DNA of 64,000 nucleotides, from the NCBI RefSeq assembly GCF_000719865.1, contig NZ_JOID01000003.1, positions 1 to 64,000 on the forward strand. Reading direction: 5' to 3'. Positions 47,122 through 56,913 of this stretch are shown here, in pieces; position 1 is the first letter of the stretch; every line of letters starts with the position of its first letter. The stretch is from Streptomyces albus subsp. albus (GTDB lineage Bacteria; Actinomycetota; Actinomycetes; Streptomycetales; Streptomycetaceae). Below the pieces are notes generated by a model. That model ran no database searches and had not been told where the DNA came from. It saw only the letters and a list, made by a program, of their open reading frames with translations. A program made the position numbers and the translations under genes.

Positions 47122-50100
47122 TCAGCCGCCGAGCGTCCCCGGTGTCGCCTGCTCCGCCCAGATGACCTTGCCGTCCTTGGTGTAGCGCGTGCCCCAGCGC
47201 TCGGCGAACTGGGCCACGAGGAAGAGGCCCCGTCCGCCCTCGTCCGTGCTGGCCGCGTAGCGCAGATGCGGCGAGGTGCTGCTGTGGTCGGAGACCTCGA
47301 AGGTGAGCGCACGGTCGCGGATCAACCGCACCTTGATGGGCCCCGTGGCGTGGCGCATGGCGTTGGTGATCAGTTCGCTGCAGATCAGCTCCGTGGTGTA
47401 AACGAGGTCCTCCAGCTCCCACTCCATGAGCCGGGCGGAGACGGCAGCGCGTACGCGGCGAACGGCGGCAGGCTCGCCCTCCACGTCCCACTCGGCGACC
47501 TGCCCGGGCCCCACCACCCGCGTACGGGCGACGAGCAGCGCGATGTCGTCGCTCTGGACCTCCGGGAGCAGGGCGTCGAGCACGGCGTCGCAGGTCTCCT
47601 CGGGCGAACGGTCCGCGCGCGCCAGCGTCTCGCGGAGCAACTGGAGCCCGGTGTCGACGTCCAGGTCGCGGCGCTCGACGAGGCCGTCGGTGAACAGGAC
47701 GAGCCTGCTGCCCTCGGGCAGACGCAACTCGGCGCCTTCGAAGGGCAGTCCGCCGATGCCGAGGGGAAGGCAGGACGGCACGTCCAGGAACTCCACCGTC
47801 CCGTCGGGGTGTACGAGCGCGGGCGCAGGGTGGCCGGCGCTGGCGATGGCACAGTCGCCGGACACGGAGTCGTAGACCGCGTACAGGCAGGTGGCGCCGG
47901 TGACGGTGGTCTTGTCGCCGGCCGCGATCGCGTCCTGGTCGATAAGGGCGACCAACTCGTCGAGGTGGCTGAGGAGTTCGTCGGGCGGCAGGTCCAGGGG
48001 GGTGGAGAAGTTGTGCACGGCGGTGCGCAGCTGCCCCATGGTTGCCGCGGCATGCAGTCCGTGCCCGACGATGTCGCCCATGACCAGCGCCACCCTGGCG
48101 CCCGGCAGCGGGATGACGTCGAACCAGTCGCCGCCGACTGCCTGCGCGGGGAGGTAACGGGAAGCGACCTCGACGGCGTTCTGTTCGGGCAGCGCGCGGG
48201 GCAGCAGTCTCCGCTGCAGCGCCATGGCCAAGCCGTGCTCGCGGGTGTAGCGGCGTGCGTTGTCGAGGGACAGGGCGGCTCGAGTGGCCAGTTCGGCCGC
48301 GAGGGCCAGATCGTCCTGATCGAAGGGCTCGGGCTTCTCGGAGCGCCAGAAGTGGACGACGCCCAGCAGCACGCCGCGGGCGGACAGCGGCGCCGTGATG
48401 AGCGAATGGATCCCGTAGCCGATGATGCGGGAGCCCCGCGCGGGGTCCACCTCCTGCCATCGCGCGGCATCACGCAGACGAGGCACCAGGACCGCCTGCC
48501 CGCTCTCGACACTGCGGGCCTGTGGCGAGGACGGCCCGAAAGTGATCAGGTCACCGACGGCGAAGAAGGGCGCGTCGTCGCGGATACCGCTGACGGCCGC
48601 GCGCTGCATCCGCTTACTGCCGGTGCTTATGCCGTTCATCCCCGGTTCCTCATCGCGCAGCACGGACTCGGCCAGGTCGACGGCGACGTAGTCGGCGAAA
48701 CGCGGAACCGCGACCTGCGTCAGCTCCTCGGCTGTACGGGTCACATCGAGGGTGGTGCCGATGCCGCCGGTCGCGTCGTAGAGCAACTTCAGCCGCCACC
48801 GGACCAGCTCGACCCTCTGCGACGCCTCGCCGATCATCTCCATCACTTCATCGGTGCCGACCTCCTCCTCTCCGGCCACCGCGGCGACCGCGAGCCGCGC
48901 GGACGCGGCGCCTACCGAACCAACGAGCTGGGCTTCCGCGTGATGGACCAGCTCCGGCGGCGCTTCGGCTGCCGGTGAGTCGGGTTTCCTTCCGTGGTAG
49001 GAGCGCAACGCCCGCTGGGCGCCCTCCCGCCCGAGGAAGCGCTCCAGCAGGGTCTGCAGTTCGCCGACCGTGGCACGGACCTGCCAGCGCCGCTCCCTGA
49101 CGGGCTCTTCGAGAATTTCGACGAACTGCACCGCCTGCGCCCGCTCGGCAGCGTCCGGTCGGTCCGCGAGGGAGACTGCGACATACAGGCCGAAGTTCAG
49201 CAGTGCACTCCAGAACATCGCATGGCTGATCGGGTCCATCCCCGCCAGGCCGAGCAGCTGCTGTGGCCGGAGCAGTCCAATGCCGAGCGGGCCCTCCCGC
49301 AAGAAGGAAGCAGACAGTAGATCGGCATCGGCGAAGGTCGGCAGCACCAGGGTGTACGCCCACACGGCGAACCCCGCCACCAGGCCGACCAGCACGCCCC
49401 GGCGGGAACCACCCTTCCAGAACAGGCCGCCCAGGATGGCGGGCGCGAACTGTGCGACAGCCGCGAACGACACCAGGCCGATCGATACCAATGTCGTCTG
49501 CTCGCCCGCAACCCGGAAGTACGCGTACCCGAGCAGCAGGATCAGCACTATGGTCGCCCGGCGAATGCCCAGCACCAGCCCGGCGAGGTTGTCCCGGTGC
49601 GCCAGCCGGGATTTGCTGCGCAGCAGCAGCGGCATCACGAGTGAGTTCGACACCATGGTGCTGAGCGCGGTCGTCTCGACGATGACCATGCTGGTGGCCG
49701 CGCTGAGGCCGCCGATGAAGACGAGCAGGGCGAGTGCCTCCTGGCCTCCGGCCATCGGCAGGGTCAGCACATAGGTGTCGGCGTCGACGGCCTGTCCGAA
49801 CCGCAGGAGCCCGCCGGCTGCGATCGGAAGCACGAAGATGCTGATCGCGAGCAGGTACAGCGGGAACAGCCACATCGCCCGCCTGAGGTGCTTCTCGTCG
49901 ACGTTCTCGACAACGCCGATCTGCCACTGCCGGGGCAGCAGCACGATCGCCAGCATGGACAGCACCGTGAGCCAGACCCACATGCCGTAGCCGGTCTGCT
50001 CGCGCAGCGTGAACAGCGTGGTGAGGCCGGCGTCCGCGGCCCGGGAGAACAGGTCGTGGAGCCCTCCGAACATCCAGAAAGTCACAAAAATCCCGGCCGA

Positions 50101-50730
50101 GAGGAACGCCACGAGCTTGACCACGGACTCGAACGCGATGGCTGCGACCATGCCCTCGTGGCGTTCGGTGGCGTCCAGATGACGGGTGCCGAAGACGATG
50201 GTGAACGCGGCGAGCACCAGCGCCGCGTACAACCCGGTGTCCTGCAACAGCGGGATATGGCCCGGCTCGGACGTGACCACGGGGTGCCGCCGAATGACCG
50301 TAAAGGTGAGGGAGACCGCCTTGAGCTGCAGCGAGATGTAGGGAACAACCCCCACCACGGCGATGATCGTCACCAGACAGCCCAGTGCGGTGCTCTTGCC
50401 GTAGCGGGCGGAGACGAAGTCGGCCAGCGAGGTGACCCGGTGCCGGCGGCTCATCAGGATGATTCTGCGCAGCACCAGCCAGCCCAGCGCGAGCATGAGC
50501 GTCGGCCCCAGGTAGATCGGCAGGAAGCCGACGCCGGCCCTGGCGGCCCAGCCCACGCTGCCGTAGTACGTCCACGAGGTGGCGTACACGCCGAAGGACA
50601 GCGCGTAGATCGTGGGATTGTTGATGATGCTCCGACCGGAATCCGCCCGCCGGTCACCGTAGAAGGCCACAGCGAAGAGCAGGCCCAGATATCCGGCCGA
50701 CACAGCGACGATGAACCAGGTCTGGAGCAC
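47122..50730 (-). CDS. SLC5 transporter - STAC - GAF - PP2C phosphatase - RsbW-type ATPase fusion
   Basis: 1202 residues. Residues about 1-515 are a sodium/solute symporter (SLC5) core with about 13 helices. About 535-640 matches the STAC linker of CbrA-type sensors (TVGELQTLLERFLG, GSVGAASARLAVAAVAG, MIGEASQRVE). About 655-825 is a GAF domain. About 835-1065 is a SpoIIE/RsbU-type PP2C with all metal motifs (GGDWFD, MGDIVGHG, ASAGHPAP, FTDGLVE, SDDIALL). About 1080-1195 is a HATPase anti-sigma domain (ELITNAMRHA, VSDHS, GGRGLFLV). CbrA-like proteins end in a histidine kinase; here a phosphatase-kinase pair replaces it, the logic of partner-switching. No sigma factor or STAS gene lies next to it. 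It is probably membrane-bound, and the ligand is unknown. Confidence 0.9.
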   Translation of the reverse strand: MLQTWFIVAVSAGYLGLLFAVAFYGDRRADSGRSIINNPTIYALSFGVYATSWTYYGSVGWAARAGVGFLPIYLGPTLMLALGWLVLRRIILMSRRHRVTSLADFVSARYGKSTALGCLVTIIAVVGVVPYISLQLKAVSLTFTVIRRHPVVTSEPGHIPLLQDTGLYAALVLAAFTIVFGTRHLDATERHEGMVAAIAFESVVKLVAFLSAGIFVTFWMFGGLHDLFSRAADAGLTTLFTLREQTGYGMWVWLTVLSMLAIVLLPRQWQIGVVENVDEKHLRRAMWLFPLYLLAISIFVLPIAAGGLLRFGQAVDADTYVLTLPMAGGQEALALLVFIGGLSAATSMVIVETTALSTMVSNSLVMPLLLRSKSRLAHRDNLAGLVLGIRRATIVLILLLGYAYFRVAGEQTTLVSIGLVSFAAVAQFAPAILGGLFWKGGSRRGVLVGLVAGFAVWAYTLVLPTFADADLLSASFLREGPLGIGLLRPQQLLGLAGMDPISHAMFWSALLNFGLYVAVSLADRPDAAERAQAVQFVEILEEPVRERRWQVRATVGELQTLLERFLGREGAQRALRSYHGRKPDSPAAEAPPELVHHAEAQLVGSVGAASARLAVAAVAGEEEVGTDEVMEMIGEASQRVELVRWRLKLLYDATGGIGTTLDVTRTAEELTQVAVPRFADYVAVDLAESVLRDEEPGMNGISTGSKRMQRAAVSGIRDDAPFFAVGDLITFGPSSPQARSVESGQAVLVPRLRDAARWQEVDPARGSRIIGYGIHSLITAPLSARGVLLGVVHFWRSEKPEPFDQDDLALAAELATRAALSLDNARRYTREHGLAMALQRRLLPRALPEQNAVEVASRYLPAQAVGGDWFDVIPLPGARVALVMGDIVGHGLHAAATMGQLRTAVHNFSTPLDLPPDELLSHLDELVALIDQDAIAAGDKTTVTGATCLYAVYDSVSGDCAIASAGHPAPALVHPDGTVEFLDVPSCLPLGIGGLPFEGAELRLPEGSRLVLFTDGLVERRDLDVDTGLQLLRETLARADRSPEETCDAVLDALLPEVQSDDIALLVARTRVVGPGQVAEWDVEGEPAAVRRVRAAVSARLMEWELEDLVYTTELICSELITNAMRHATGPIKVRLIRDRALTFEVSDHSSTSPHLRYAASTDEGGRGLFLVAQFAERWGTRYTKDGKVIWAEQATPGTLGG

Positions 50731-50733
50731 GGC

Positions 50734-50940
50734 CTACCTCGATCTGCAGCCGATCACGGCGACCAGACCGATCACGGTCGCCCAGACGAGAAACAGGTAA
50801 GCCGCGAGAACGGGGACGCCCAGGACCTGGCCCATGTGATCGAACCGAGCCAGGAACGGCGGAACGGTCAGCACGAACCCCAACGCTGCTGCGGCCGTCA
50901 GGCGCAGACTGAGCTGCTCGTCGTCTCGCGACTCCGCCAT
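50734..50940 (-). CDS. Small two-helix membrane protein upstream of the SLC5 sensor
   Basis: 68 residues from ATG 50940 (GGAGG 6-7 bp upstream). A charged start MAESRDDEQ is followed by two hydrophobic helices (about 15-35 and 42-62) and ends CRSR. The stop is 3 bp before the start of the 1202-residue sensor, so they are cotranscribed and probably coupled. Short membrane proteins accompany SLC5 transporters (DUF3311, DUF4212, DUF485), and a small ORF precedes cbrA in Pseudomonas; a similar helper role is inferred. I cannot assign it to a named family. Confidence 0.75.
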   Translation of the reverse strand: MAESRDDEQLSLRLTAAAALGFVLTVPPFLARFDHMGQVLGVPVLAAYLFLVWATVIGLVAVIGCRSR

Positions 50941-51198
50941 GAGCTGCCTCCACGTCCTCAATGTCACGCTTCGCAACGTACACCCGCACTTGAGCAATAT
51001 CACACTGCGGAGTCGGTCGGTGCCGTGGTGTGAAGGGCGCGCTGCTCGGTTCAACACGGCACTGAGGACGCCTGCCGGTCAGTGTGAGTGCTCGAACACC
51101 TGCCGGCGGCTGACTGGACATGCGGAACGATGTAGCCTCCAGTGAACGCCCTTGACCTGCGGGAGCGGGCAGGGAGCAGACGAATCGGGAGTTTCTTC

Positions 51199-51630
51199 GT
51201 GCTTCGTACCATGTTCAAGTCCAAGATCCACCGTGCCACCGTGACCCAGGCCGACCTGCACTACGTCGGCTCCGTCACCGTCGACGCCGATCTGCTGGAC
51301 GCCGCCGACCTGCTGCCCGGCGAGCTGGTGCACATCGTGGACATCACCAACGGTGCCCGGCTGGAGACCTACGTCATCGAGGGCGAGCGGGGCTCCGGCG
51401 TCATCGGCATCAACGGGGCCGCCGCTCACCTGGTGCACCCCGGCGATCTGGTCATCCTGATCAGCTACGCCCAGGTCGAGGACGCCGAGGCGAGGGCGCT
51501 CAAGCCCCGTGTGGTGCACGTCGACGCGGACAACCGGATCGTCGAGCTCGGCAGCGACGCCTCCGCGCCCGTCCCGGGCACCGACCAGCAGCGCAGCCCC
51601 CAGGCGGTCCCGGCGGTCCCGGTCGGCTGA
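51199..51630 (+). CDS. panD: Aspartate 1-decarboxylase
   Basis: A 143-residue pyruvoyl enzyme that makes beta-alanine for pantothenate and CoA. The self-cleavage site Gly24-Ser25 ([10 protein letters not shown]) is intact, and [12 protein letters not shown] and [22 protein letters not shown] are family landmarks. GTG at 51199 starts [20 protein letters not shown], with GGGAG upstream; ATG 51211 is also possible. A Gln/Ala/Pro tail of about 25 residues is extra. It stands alone, divergent from the sensor operon. The other pan genes are not in the window. Confidence 0.96.
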   Translation: MLRTMFKSKIHRATVTQADLHYVGSVTVDADLLDAADLLPGELVHIVDITNGARLETYVIEGERGSGVIGINGAAAHLVHPGDLVILISYAQVEDAEARALKPRVVHVDADNRIVELGSDASAPVPGTDQQRSPQAVPAVPVG

Positions 51631-51761
51631 CGGGGGCGGAGGCCGGCCGGAACGACTGGAGTCTGGACGCCGCCCGGGCCCGGCTCCCGTACGGGAGCCG
51701 GAAGCCGCGCGCGTGGGAGGGTTCCGGGCCCGTCCGGCGGGGTACGATCCCGGGTTCCCAA

Positions 51762-51792
51762 TTGGCTACGGGCCTGCCCCGTGTGGCACACT
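51762..51792 (+). promoter_or_regulatory. Possible S10-operon promoter
   Basis: TTGGCT (51762-51767) and CACACT (51787-51792) with 19-bp spacing. TACGAT at 51743-51748 is another possible -10 but has no -35. Either would give a leader of about 310-360 nt. Weak by sequence. Confidence 0.35.
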
Positions 51793-52109
51793 GTCCAGGT
51801 TGCTCGGTTGAGTGCCGATGCTGCGCGCCTCCCGCCGGGAGGACTGGAAGCGAGTCCCGCAGTACTCGTCGCCTCTTATCAGGGGCGGAAGTACGGGAAT
51901 CTTCCGGGAAGCGTCAGCGGGGTACCGGCCAGGCGCCCGGTGGGTGTCTTCCCCCGGCTCGCGGTCTTCGGGCCGCACCCCCTCAGCAGGGAATCCTTCG
52001 GGAAATCCGTACTGGCGGGAGTGCGACACGCCCGACCGCGTGGGTCGGAGAAAAGACGCTCACCCGCCGGGTCCCAGAGCGTTACGAGAGACAGGACTAC
52101 GAAGTAGCC
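51793..52109 (+). promoter_or_regulatory. Long structured leader of the S10 operon
   Basis: About 315 nt of untranslated sequence before rpsJ. It contains CCTCCC/GGGAGG (51828-51842) and other short inverted repeats, and no convincing gene. The rpsL-like element lies near its 3' end. Such leaders are commonly bound by a ribosomal protein (L4 in E. coli) to repress the operon; which protein acts here is unknown. Confidence 0.5.
52024..52048 (+). promoter_or_regulatory. 25-nt leader element shared by rpsL and rpsJ leaders (rpsJ copy)
   Basis: CGACACGCCCGACCGCGTGG plus GTCGG, 24 of 25 identical to the rpsL copy at 40687. The hairpin CCGACC/GGTCGG is kept, and the single difference lies outside it. 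It ends 61 nt before the rpsJ start. Confidence 0.75.
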
Positions 52110-52418
52110 ATGGCGGGACAGAAGATCCGCATCCGGCTCAAGGCCTACGACCACGAGGTCATCGACACTTCGGCGAAGAAGATCGTCGAGACGGTGACGC
52201 GCACTGGTGCGTCGGTCGCGGGCCCGGTGCCGCTGCCCACAGAGAAGAACGTGTACTGCGTCATCAAGTCGCCGCACAAGTACAAGGACTCGCGCGAGCA
52301 CTTCGAGATGCGCACGCACAAGCGCCTCATCGACATCCTCGACCCCACGCCGAAGACCGTCGACTCGCTCATGCGTCTCGACCTGCCGGCGGGCGTCGAC
52401 ATCGAGATCAAGCTCTGA
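52110..52418 (+). CDS. rpsJ: 30S ribosomal protein S10
   Basis: 102 residues, also NusE, a partner of NusB in antitermination. [19 protein letters not shown] and [20 protein letters not shown] are typical. ATG at 52110 opens the S10 operon; rplC follows 13 bp later. No canonical ribosome site is obvious just before the ATG; the weak GAAG at 52101-52104 may serve. Confidence 0.98.
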   Translation: MAGQKIRIRLKAYDHEVIDTSAKKIVETVTRTGASVAGPVPLPTEKNVYCVIKSPHKYKDSREHFEMRTHKRLIDILDPTPKTVDSLMRLDLPAGVDIEIKL

Positions 52419-52431
52419 GGTGACGCGCGAG

Positions 52432-53076
52432 ATGGCTAAGCAGATCAAGGGCGTCCTGGGCGAGAAGCTCGGCATGACGCAGGTGTGGGACGAGAACAAC
52501 CGCGTCGTCCCGGTCACCGTCGTCAAGGCCGGTCCCTGCGTCGTGACCCAGGTCCGTACCGCTGACTCCGACGGCTACGACGCCGTCCAGATCGCCTTCG
52601 GCGAGATCGACCCGCGCAAGGTGAACAAGCCCCTCAAGGGCCACTTCGCCAAGGCCGACGTCACCCCGCGCCGCCACCTGGTGGAGCTGCGTACCACCGA
52701 CGCCGGTGAGTACACGCTCGGCCAGGAGGTCACCGCCGAGGTGTTCGAGTCCGGTGTCAAGGTCGACGTGACCGGCACCAGCAAGGGCAAGGGCACCGCC
52801 GGTGTCATGAAGCGCCACGGCTTCGCCGGCCTCGGCGCCGGCCACGGCACCCAGCGCAAGCACCGCTCGCCGGGCTCCATCGGTGGCTGCGCCACGCCGG
52901 GCCGCGTGTTCAAGGGCCTGCGCATGGCCGGCCGCATGGGCAATGAGCGGGTCACCACCCAGAACCTGACCGTCCATGCCGTTGACGCGGAGAAGGGCCT
53001 GCTCCTGATCAAGGGAGCGGTTCCTGGTCCGAACGGCGGCCTCGTCCTGGTCCGTACCGCGGCCAAGGGGGCCTGA
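52432..53076 (+). CDS. rplC: 50S ribosomal protein L3
   Basis: A 214-residue peptidyl-transferase-centre protein. [20 protein letters not shown] start; the long loop with [19 protein letters not shown] reaches the catalytic centre. ATG at 52432 is preferred to GTG at 52420 because the family begins with MAKQ and GAGG lies 11 bp upstream. rplD starts 7 bp after the stop. Confidence 0.97.
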   Translation: MAKQIKGVLGEKLGMTQVWDENNRVVPVTVVKAGPCVVTQVRTADSDGYDAVQIAFGEIDPRKVNKPLKGHFAKADVTPRRHLVELRTTDAGEYTLGQEVTAEVFESGVKVDVTGTSKGKGTAGVMKRHGFAGLGAGHGTQRKHRSPGSIGGCATPGRVFKGLRMAGRMGNERVTTQNLTVHAVDAEKGLLLIKGAVPGPNGGLVLVRTAAKGA

Positions 53077-53083
53077 GGTAACG

Positions 53084-53758
53084 ATGAGCACCATTGACAT
53101 CCTTTCGCCGGCAGGCGACAAGGCCGGGACCGTCGAGCTCCCCGCGGAGATCTTCGACGCGCAGGTCAGCATTCCGCTGATCCACCAGGTCGTCGTCGCC
53201 CAGCTGGCCGCTGCCCGTCAGGGCACGCACAAGACCAAGACCCGTGGCGAGGTCCGCGGCGGTGGCAAGAAGCCGTACCGCCAGAAGGGCACCGGCCGCG
53301 CCCGTCAGGGCTCGACCCGCGCGCCGCAGTTCGCCGGTGGTGGCGTCGTGCACGGTCCCGTGCCGCGCGACTACTCGCAGCGCACCCCGAAGAAGATGAA
53401 GGCCGCCGCGCTCCGCGGTGCCCTCTCGGACCGGGCGCGCCACGGCCGTATCCACGTCGTCACCGGCGTGGTCGAGGGCGAGATCTCCACCAAGGCCGCG
53501 AAGTCCCTGCTGGGCAAGGTCAGCGAGCGCAAGAACGTGCTCCTGGTCGCCGAGCGGTCCGACGAGGCCGCGTGGCTCTCCGCCCGCAACCTGCCCCAGG
53601 TGCACCTCCTGGAGCCGGGCCAGCTGAACACGTACGACGTGCTCGTCTCCGACGACGTGGTCTTCACGCAGGCCGCCTACGAGCGTTTTGTGGCGGGTCC
53701 CGCCGCGGCCGCCAAGGCTGTCGCCTCCGAGGCTGAGCTCGAAGGGAGCAACGCCTGA
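53084..53758 (+). CDS. rplD: 50S ribosomal protein L4
   Basis: 224 residues lining the peptide exit tunnel; in E. coli it also represses its own operon. The extended loop [20 protein letters not shown] is complete, and the globular part ends in an Ala-rich tail. TGATG joins it to rplW (1-bp overlap). Confidence 0.98.
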   Translation: MSTIDILSPAGDKAGTVELPAEIFDAQVSIPLIHQVVVAQLAAARQGTHKTKTRGEVRGGGKKPYRQKGTGRARQGSTRAPQFAGGGVVHGPVPRDYSQRTPKKMKAAALRGALSDRARHGRIHVVTGVVEGEISTKAAKSLLGKVSERKNVLLVAERSDEAAWLSARNLPQVHLLEPGQLNTYDVLVSDDVVFTQAAYERFVAGPAAAAKAVASEAELEGSNA

Positions 53759-54090
53759 TGAGCGAGGCAACGGCAACCGCGGTCACCAGCAAGACCTTCA
53801 CGGACCACCGTGACATCCTGGTCAAGCCGGTGGTCTCGGAGAAGAGCTACGCGCTGCTGGACGAGAACAAGTACACGTTCATCGTCGACCCGCGCGCCAA
53901 CAAGACCCAGATCAAGCAGGCCGTCGAGGCGGTCTTCTCGGTCAAGGTCACCGGGGTCAACACGATCAACCGGCAGGGCAAGCGCAAGCGCACCCGCACC
54001 GGTTACGGCAAGCGCAAGGACACCAAGCGCGCCATCGTGACCCTCGCCGAGGGCGACCGTATCGACATCTTCGGCGGCCCGGTCTCCTAA
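53758..54090 (+). CDS. rplW: 50S ribosomal protein L23
   Basis: 110 residues at the tunnel exit, the docking point for trigger factor and SRP. The conserved [19 protein letters not shown] and [19 protein letters not shown] are present. It overlaps the rplD stop by one base; rplB follows after 39 bp. Confidence 0.98.
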   Translation: MSEATATAVTSKTFTDHRDILVKPVVSEKSYALLDENKYTFIVDPRANKTQIKQAVEAVFSVKVTGVNTINRQGKRKRTRTGYGKRKDTKRAIVTLAEGDRIDIFGGPVS

Positions 54091-54129
54091 GGGAGTCCGA
54101 GTCGTCCGGAATCGGACGAGGACTGAGAA

Positions 54130-54966
54130 ATGGGTATCCGCAAGTACAAGCCGACGACCCCGGGCCGTCGTGGCTCCAGCGTCGCCGACTTCGTCGAGAT
54201 CACGCGGTCCACGCCGGAGAAGTCGCTGGTCCGCCCCCTGCACAGCAAGGGCGGCCGTAACAACGCCGGTCGTGTGACCGTTCGCCACCAGGGCGGTGGC
54301 CACAAGCGCGCCTACCGCGTGATCGACTTCCGTCGTCACGACAAGGACGGCGTGCCGGCCAAGGTCGCGCACATCGAGTACGACCCCAACCGCACCGCGC
54401 GCATCGCGCTGCTGCACTACGTGGACGGCGAGAAGCGCTACATCCTCGCCCCGCGCGGTCTGAAGCAGGGCGACCGGATCGAGAACGGCCCGGGCGCGGA
54501 CATCAAGCCGGGCAACAACCTGGCGCTCCGCAACATCCCGGTCGGTACCACGCTGCACGCCATCGAGCTGCGGCCCGGCGGCGGCGCCAAGTTCGCCCGC
54601 TCCGCGGGTGCCTCGGTGCAGCTGCTGGCGAAGGAGGGCACCATGGCCCACCTCCGCATGCCGTCCGGTGAGATCCGCCTGGTCGACGTCCGCTGCCGCG
54701 CCACGGTCGGCGAGGTCGGTAACGCCGAGCAGTCGAACATCAACTGGGGCAAGGCCGGCCGCATGCGCTGGAAGGGCGTCCGCCCGACCGTCCGCGGTGT
54801 CGTGATGAACCCCGTCGACCACCCGCACGGTGGTGGTGAGGGCAAGACCTCCGGTGGTCGCCACCCGGTCTCGCCGTGGGGTCAGAAGGAGGGCCGTACG
54901 CGCTCGCCGAAGAAGGCCAGCAACAAGTACATCGTCCGCCGCCGCAAGACGAACAAGAAGCGCTAG
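54130..54966 (+). CDS. rplB: 50S ribosomal protein L2
   Basis: A 278-residue 23S rRNA-binding protein close to the peptidyl-transferase centre. [18 protein letters not shown] opening and [20 protein letters not shown] with the conserved His are intact. A GAGGACTGAGAA site precedes the ATG. rpsS starts 12 bp after. Confidence 0.98.
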   Translation: MGIRKYKPTTPGRRGSSVADFVEITRSTPEKSLVRPLHSKGGRNNAGRVTVRHQGGGHKRAYRVIDFRRHDKDGVPAKVAHIEYDPNRTARIALLHYVDGEKRYILAPRGLKQGDRIENGPGADIKPGNNLALRNIPVGTTLHAIELRPGGGAKFARSAGASVQLLAKEGTMAHLRMPSGEIRLVDVRCRATVGEVGNAEQSNINWGKAGRMRWKGVRPTVRGVVMNPVDHPHGGGEGKTSGGRHPVSPWGQKEGRTRSPKKASNKYIVRRRKTNKKR

Positions 54967-54978
54967 GAGCGGGTTCAG

Positions 54979-55260
54979 ATGCCGCGCAGTCTCAAGAAGG
55001 GGCCCTTCGTCGACGACCACCTGATCAAGAAGGTGGACGTACAGAACGACGCGGGGACCAAGAACGTCATCAAGACCTGGTCCCGCCGCTCCATGATCGT
55101 CCCGGCCATGCTCGGCCACACGATCGCGGTGCACGACGGCCGCAAGCACGTCCCGGTGTTCATCACCGAGTCGATGGTCGGCCACAAGCTCGGCGAGTTC
55201 GCGCCGACCCGCACCTTCCGCGGCCACGTCAAGGACGACCGCAAGTCGAAGCGTCGTTGA
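54979..55260 (+). CDS. rpsS: 30S ribosomal protein S19
   Basis: 93 residues. It has [18 protein letters not shown] and the C-terminal [14 protein letters not shown], both typical of S19 in the 30S head. GGAGCGGG lies upstream of the ATG. Confidence 0.98.
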   Translation: MPRSLKKGPFVDDHLIKKVDVQNDAGTKNVIKTWSRRSMIVPAMLGHTIAVHDGRKHVPVFITESMVGHKLGEFAPTRTFRGHVKDDRKSKRR

Positions 55261-55303
55261 CGGGCGGGGTGTGAAGACCATGACAGACACCGAAGGGACA
55301 ACC

Positions 55304-55651
55304 ATGGAAGCCAGGGCCCAGGCGCGGTACATCCGCGTCACGCCCATGAAGGCCCGCCGCGTGGTGGACCTCATCCGTGGCATGGATGCCACGGAGGCTC
55401 AGGCGGTCCTGCGTTTCGCCCCGCAGGCCGCGAGCGTGCCGGTGGCCAAGGTGCTCGACAGCGCCATCGCCAATGCCGCACACAACTACGACCACACCGA
55501 CGCCGGCAGCCTCTTCATCTCCGAGGCGTACGTCGACGAGGGCCCGACCCTGAAGCGGTTCCGGCCGCGCGCCCAGGGCCGCGCCTACCGGATCCGCAAG
55601 CGGACCAGCCACATCACCGTGGTCGTCAGCAGCAAGGAAGGAACCCGGTAA
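55304..55651 (+). CDS. rplV: 50S ribosomal protein L22
   Basis: 115 residues from ATG 55304 ([20 protein letters not shown]), with GAAGGG 7 bp upstream. In-frame GTG 55271 and ATG 55280 would add 8-11 residues without family similarity. The tunnel-lining loop with [17 protein letters not shown], site of macrolide-resistance changes, looks wild type. TAATG overlaps rpsC. Confidence 0.95.
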   Translation: MEARAQARYIRVTPMKARRVVDLIRGMDATEAQAVLRFAPQAASVPVAKVLDSAIANAAHNYDHTDAGSLFISEAYVDEGPTLKRFRPRAQGRAYRIRKRTSHITVVVSSKEGTR

Positions 55652-56490
55652 TGGGCCAGAAGGTTAACCCGCACGGGTTCCGGCTCGGCATCACCACGGA
55701 CTTCAAGTCCCGCTGGTACGCCGACAAGCTGTACAAGGACTACGTCAAGGAAGACGTCGCCATCCGCCGGATGATGACGAAGGGCATGGAGCGTGCCGGT
55801 ATCTCCAAGGTGGAGATCGAGCGCACCCGTGACCGCGTCCGCGTCGACATCCACACCGCCCGGCCGGGCATCGTCATCGGCCGCCGCGGTGCGGAGGCCG
55901 ACCGCATCCGCGGCGAGCTGGAGAAGCTCACCGGCAAGCAGGTCCAGCTGAACATCCTCGAGGTCAAGAACCCCGAGACGGATGCCCAGCTGGTCGCGCA
56001 GGCCGTCGCCGAGCAGCTCTCCTCCCGCGTCTCCTTCCGTCGCGCCATGCGCAAGAGCATGCAGTCGACGATGAAGGCCGGCGCCAAGGGCATCAAGATC
56101 CAGTGCGGTGGCCGCCTCGGCGGCGCCGAGATGTCCCGCTCGGAGTTCTACCGCGAGGGCCGTGTGCCCCTGCACACGCTTCGCGCGAACGTCGACTACG
56201 GCTTCTTCGAGGCCAAGACCACCTTCGGCCGCATCGGCGTGAAGGTGTGGATCTACAAGGGCGACGTCAAGAACATCGCCGAGGTTCGGGCCGAGAACGC
56301 CGCTGCCCGTGCCGGTAACCGCCCCGCCCGCGGCGGCGGCGACCGGCCGGCCCGCGGTGGCGGCCGTGGTGGCGAGCGCGGTGGCCGCGGTCGTAAGCCC
56401 CAGCAGCAGTCGGCTCCGGCCGCCGAGGCCAAGGCCGAGGCTCCCGCTGCCGCCGCCGCTGAGCCGAGCGCTGCCGGAAAGGAGAGCTGA
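55651..56490 (+). CDS. rpsC: 30S ribosomal protein S3
   Basis: 279 residues at the mRNA entry channel. A KH type 2 domain with [19 protein letters not shown] is followed by the C-terminal S3 domain ([20 protein letters not shown]). The last 60 residues are a Gly/Arg then Ala/Pro-rich tail usual in Streptomyces. It overlaps rplV by one base; rplP starts 3 bp after. Confidence 0.98.
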   Translation: MGQKVNPHGFRLGITTDFKSRWYADKLYKDYVKEDVAIRRMMTKGMERAGISKVEIERTRDRVRVDIHTARPGIVIGRRGAEADRIRGELEKLTGKQVQLNILEVKNPETDAQLVAQAVAEQLSSRVSFRRAMRKSMQSTMKAGAKGIKIQCGGRLGGAEMSRSEFYREGRVPLHTLRANVDYGFFEAKTTFGRIGVKVWIYKGDVKNIAEVRAENAAARAGNRPARGGGDRPARGGGRGGERGGRGRKPQQQSAPAAEAKAEAPAAAAAEPSAAGKES

Positions 56491-56493
56491 CCC

Positions 56494-56913
56494 ATGCTGA
56501 TCCCTCGTAGGGTCAAGCACCGCAAGCAGCACCACCCCAAGCGCAGCGGTATGGCCAAGGGTGGTACGGAGCTGGCGTTCGGCGAGTACGGCATCCAGGC
56601 CGTGACCCCGGCCTATGTGACCAACCGGCAGATCGAGTCCGCTCGTATCGCCATGACCCGTCACATCAAGCGTGGCGGCAAGGTCTGGATCAACATCTAC
56701 CCGGACCGCCCGCTCACGAAGAAGCCCGCCGAGACCCGCATGGGTTCCGGTAAGGGTTCTCCCGAGTGGTGGGTCGCGAACGTCAAGCCCGGCCGGGTGA
56801 TGTTCGAGCTGTCCTTCCCGAACGAAAAGGTTGCCAAGGAGGCGCTGACCCGCGCCGCCCACAAGCTTCCGATGAAGTGCCGGATCGTCCGGCGCGAGGC
56901 AGGTGAGTCGTGA
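56494..56913 (+). CDS. rplP: 50S ribosomal protein L16
   Basis: 139 residues near the tRNA-binding sites. [20 protein letters not shown] and [20 protein letters not shown] are typical; the latter holds the Arg hydroxylated in some bacteria. GGAGAG precedes the ATG. TGATG joins it to rpmC. Confidence 0.98.
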   Translation: MLIPRRVKHRKQHHPKRSGMAKGGTELAFGEYGIQAVTPAYVTNRQIESARIAMTRHIKRGGKVWINIYPDRPLTKKPAETRMGSGKGSPEWWVANVKPGRVMFELSFPNEKVAKEALTRAAHKLPMKCRIVRREAGES

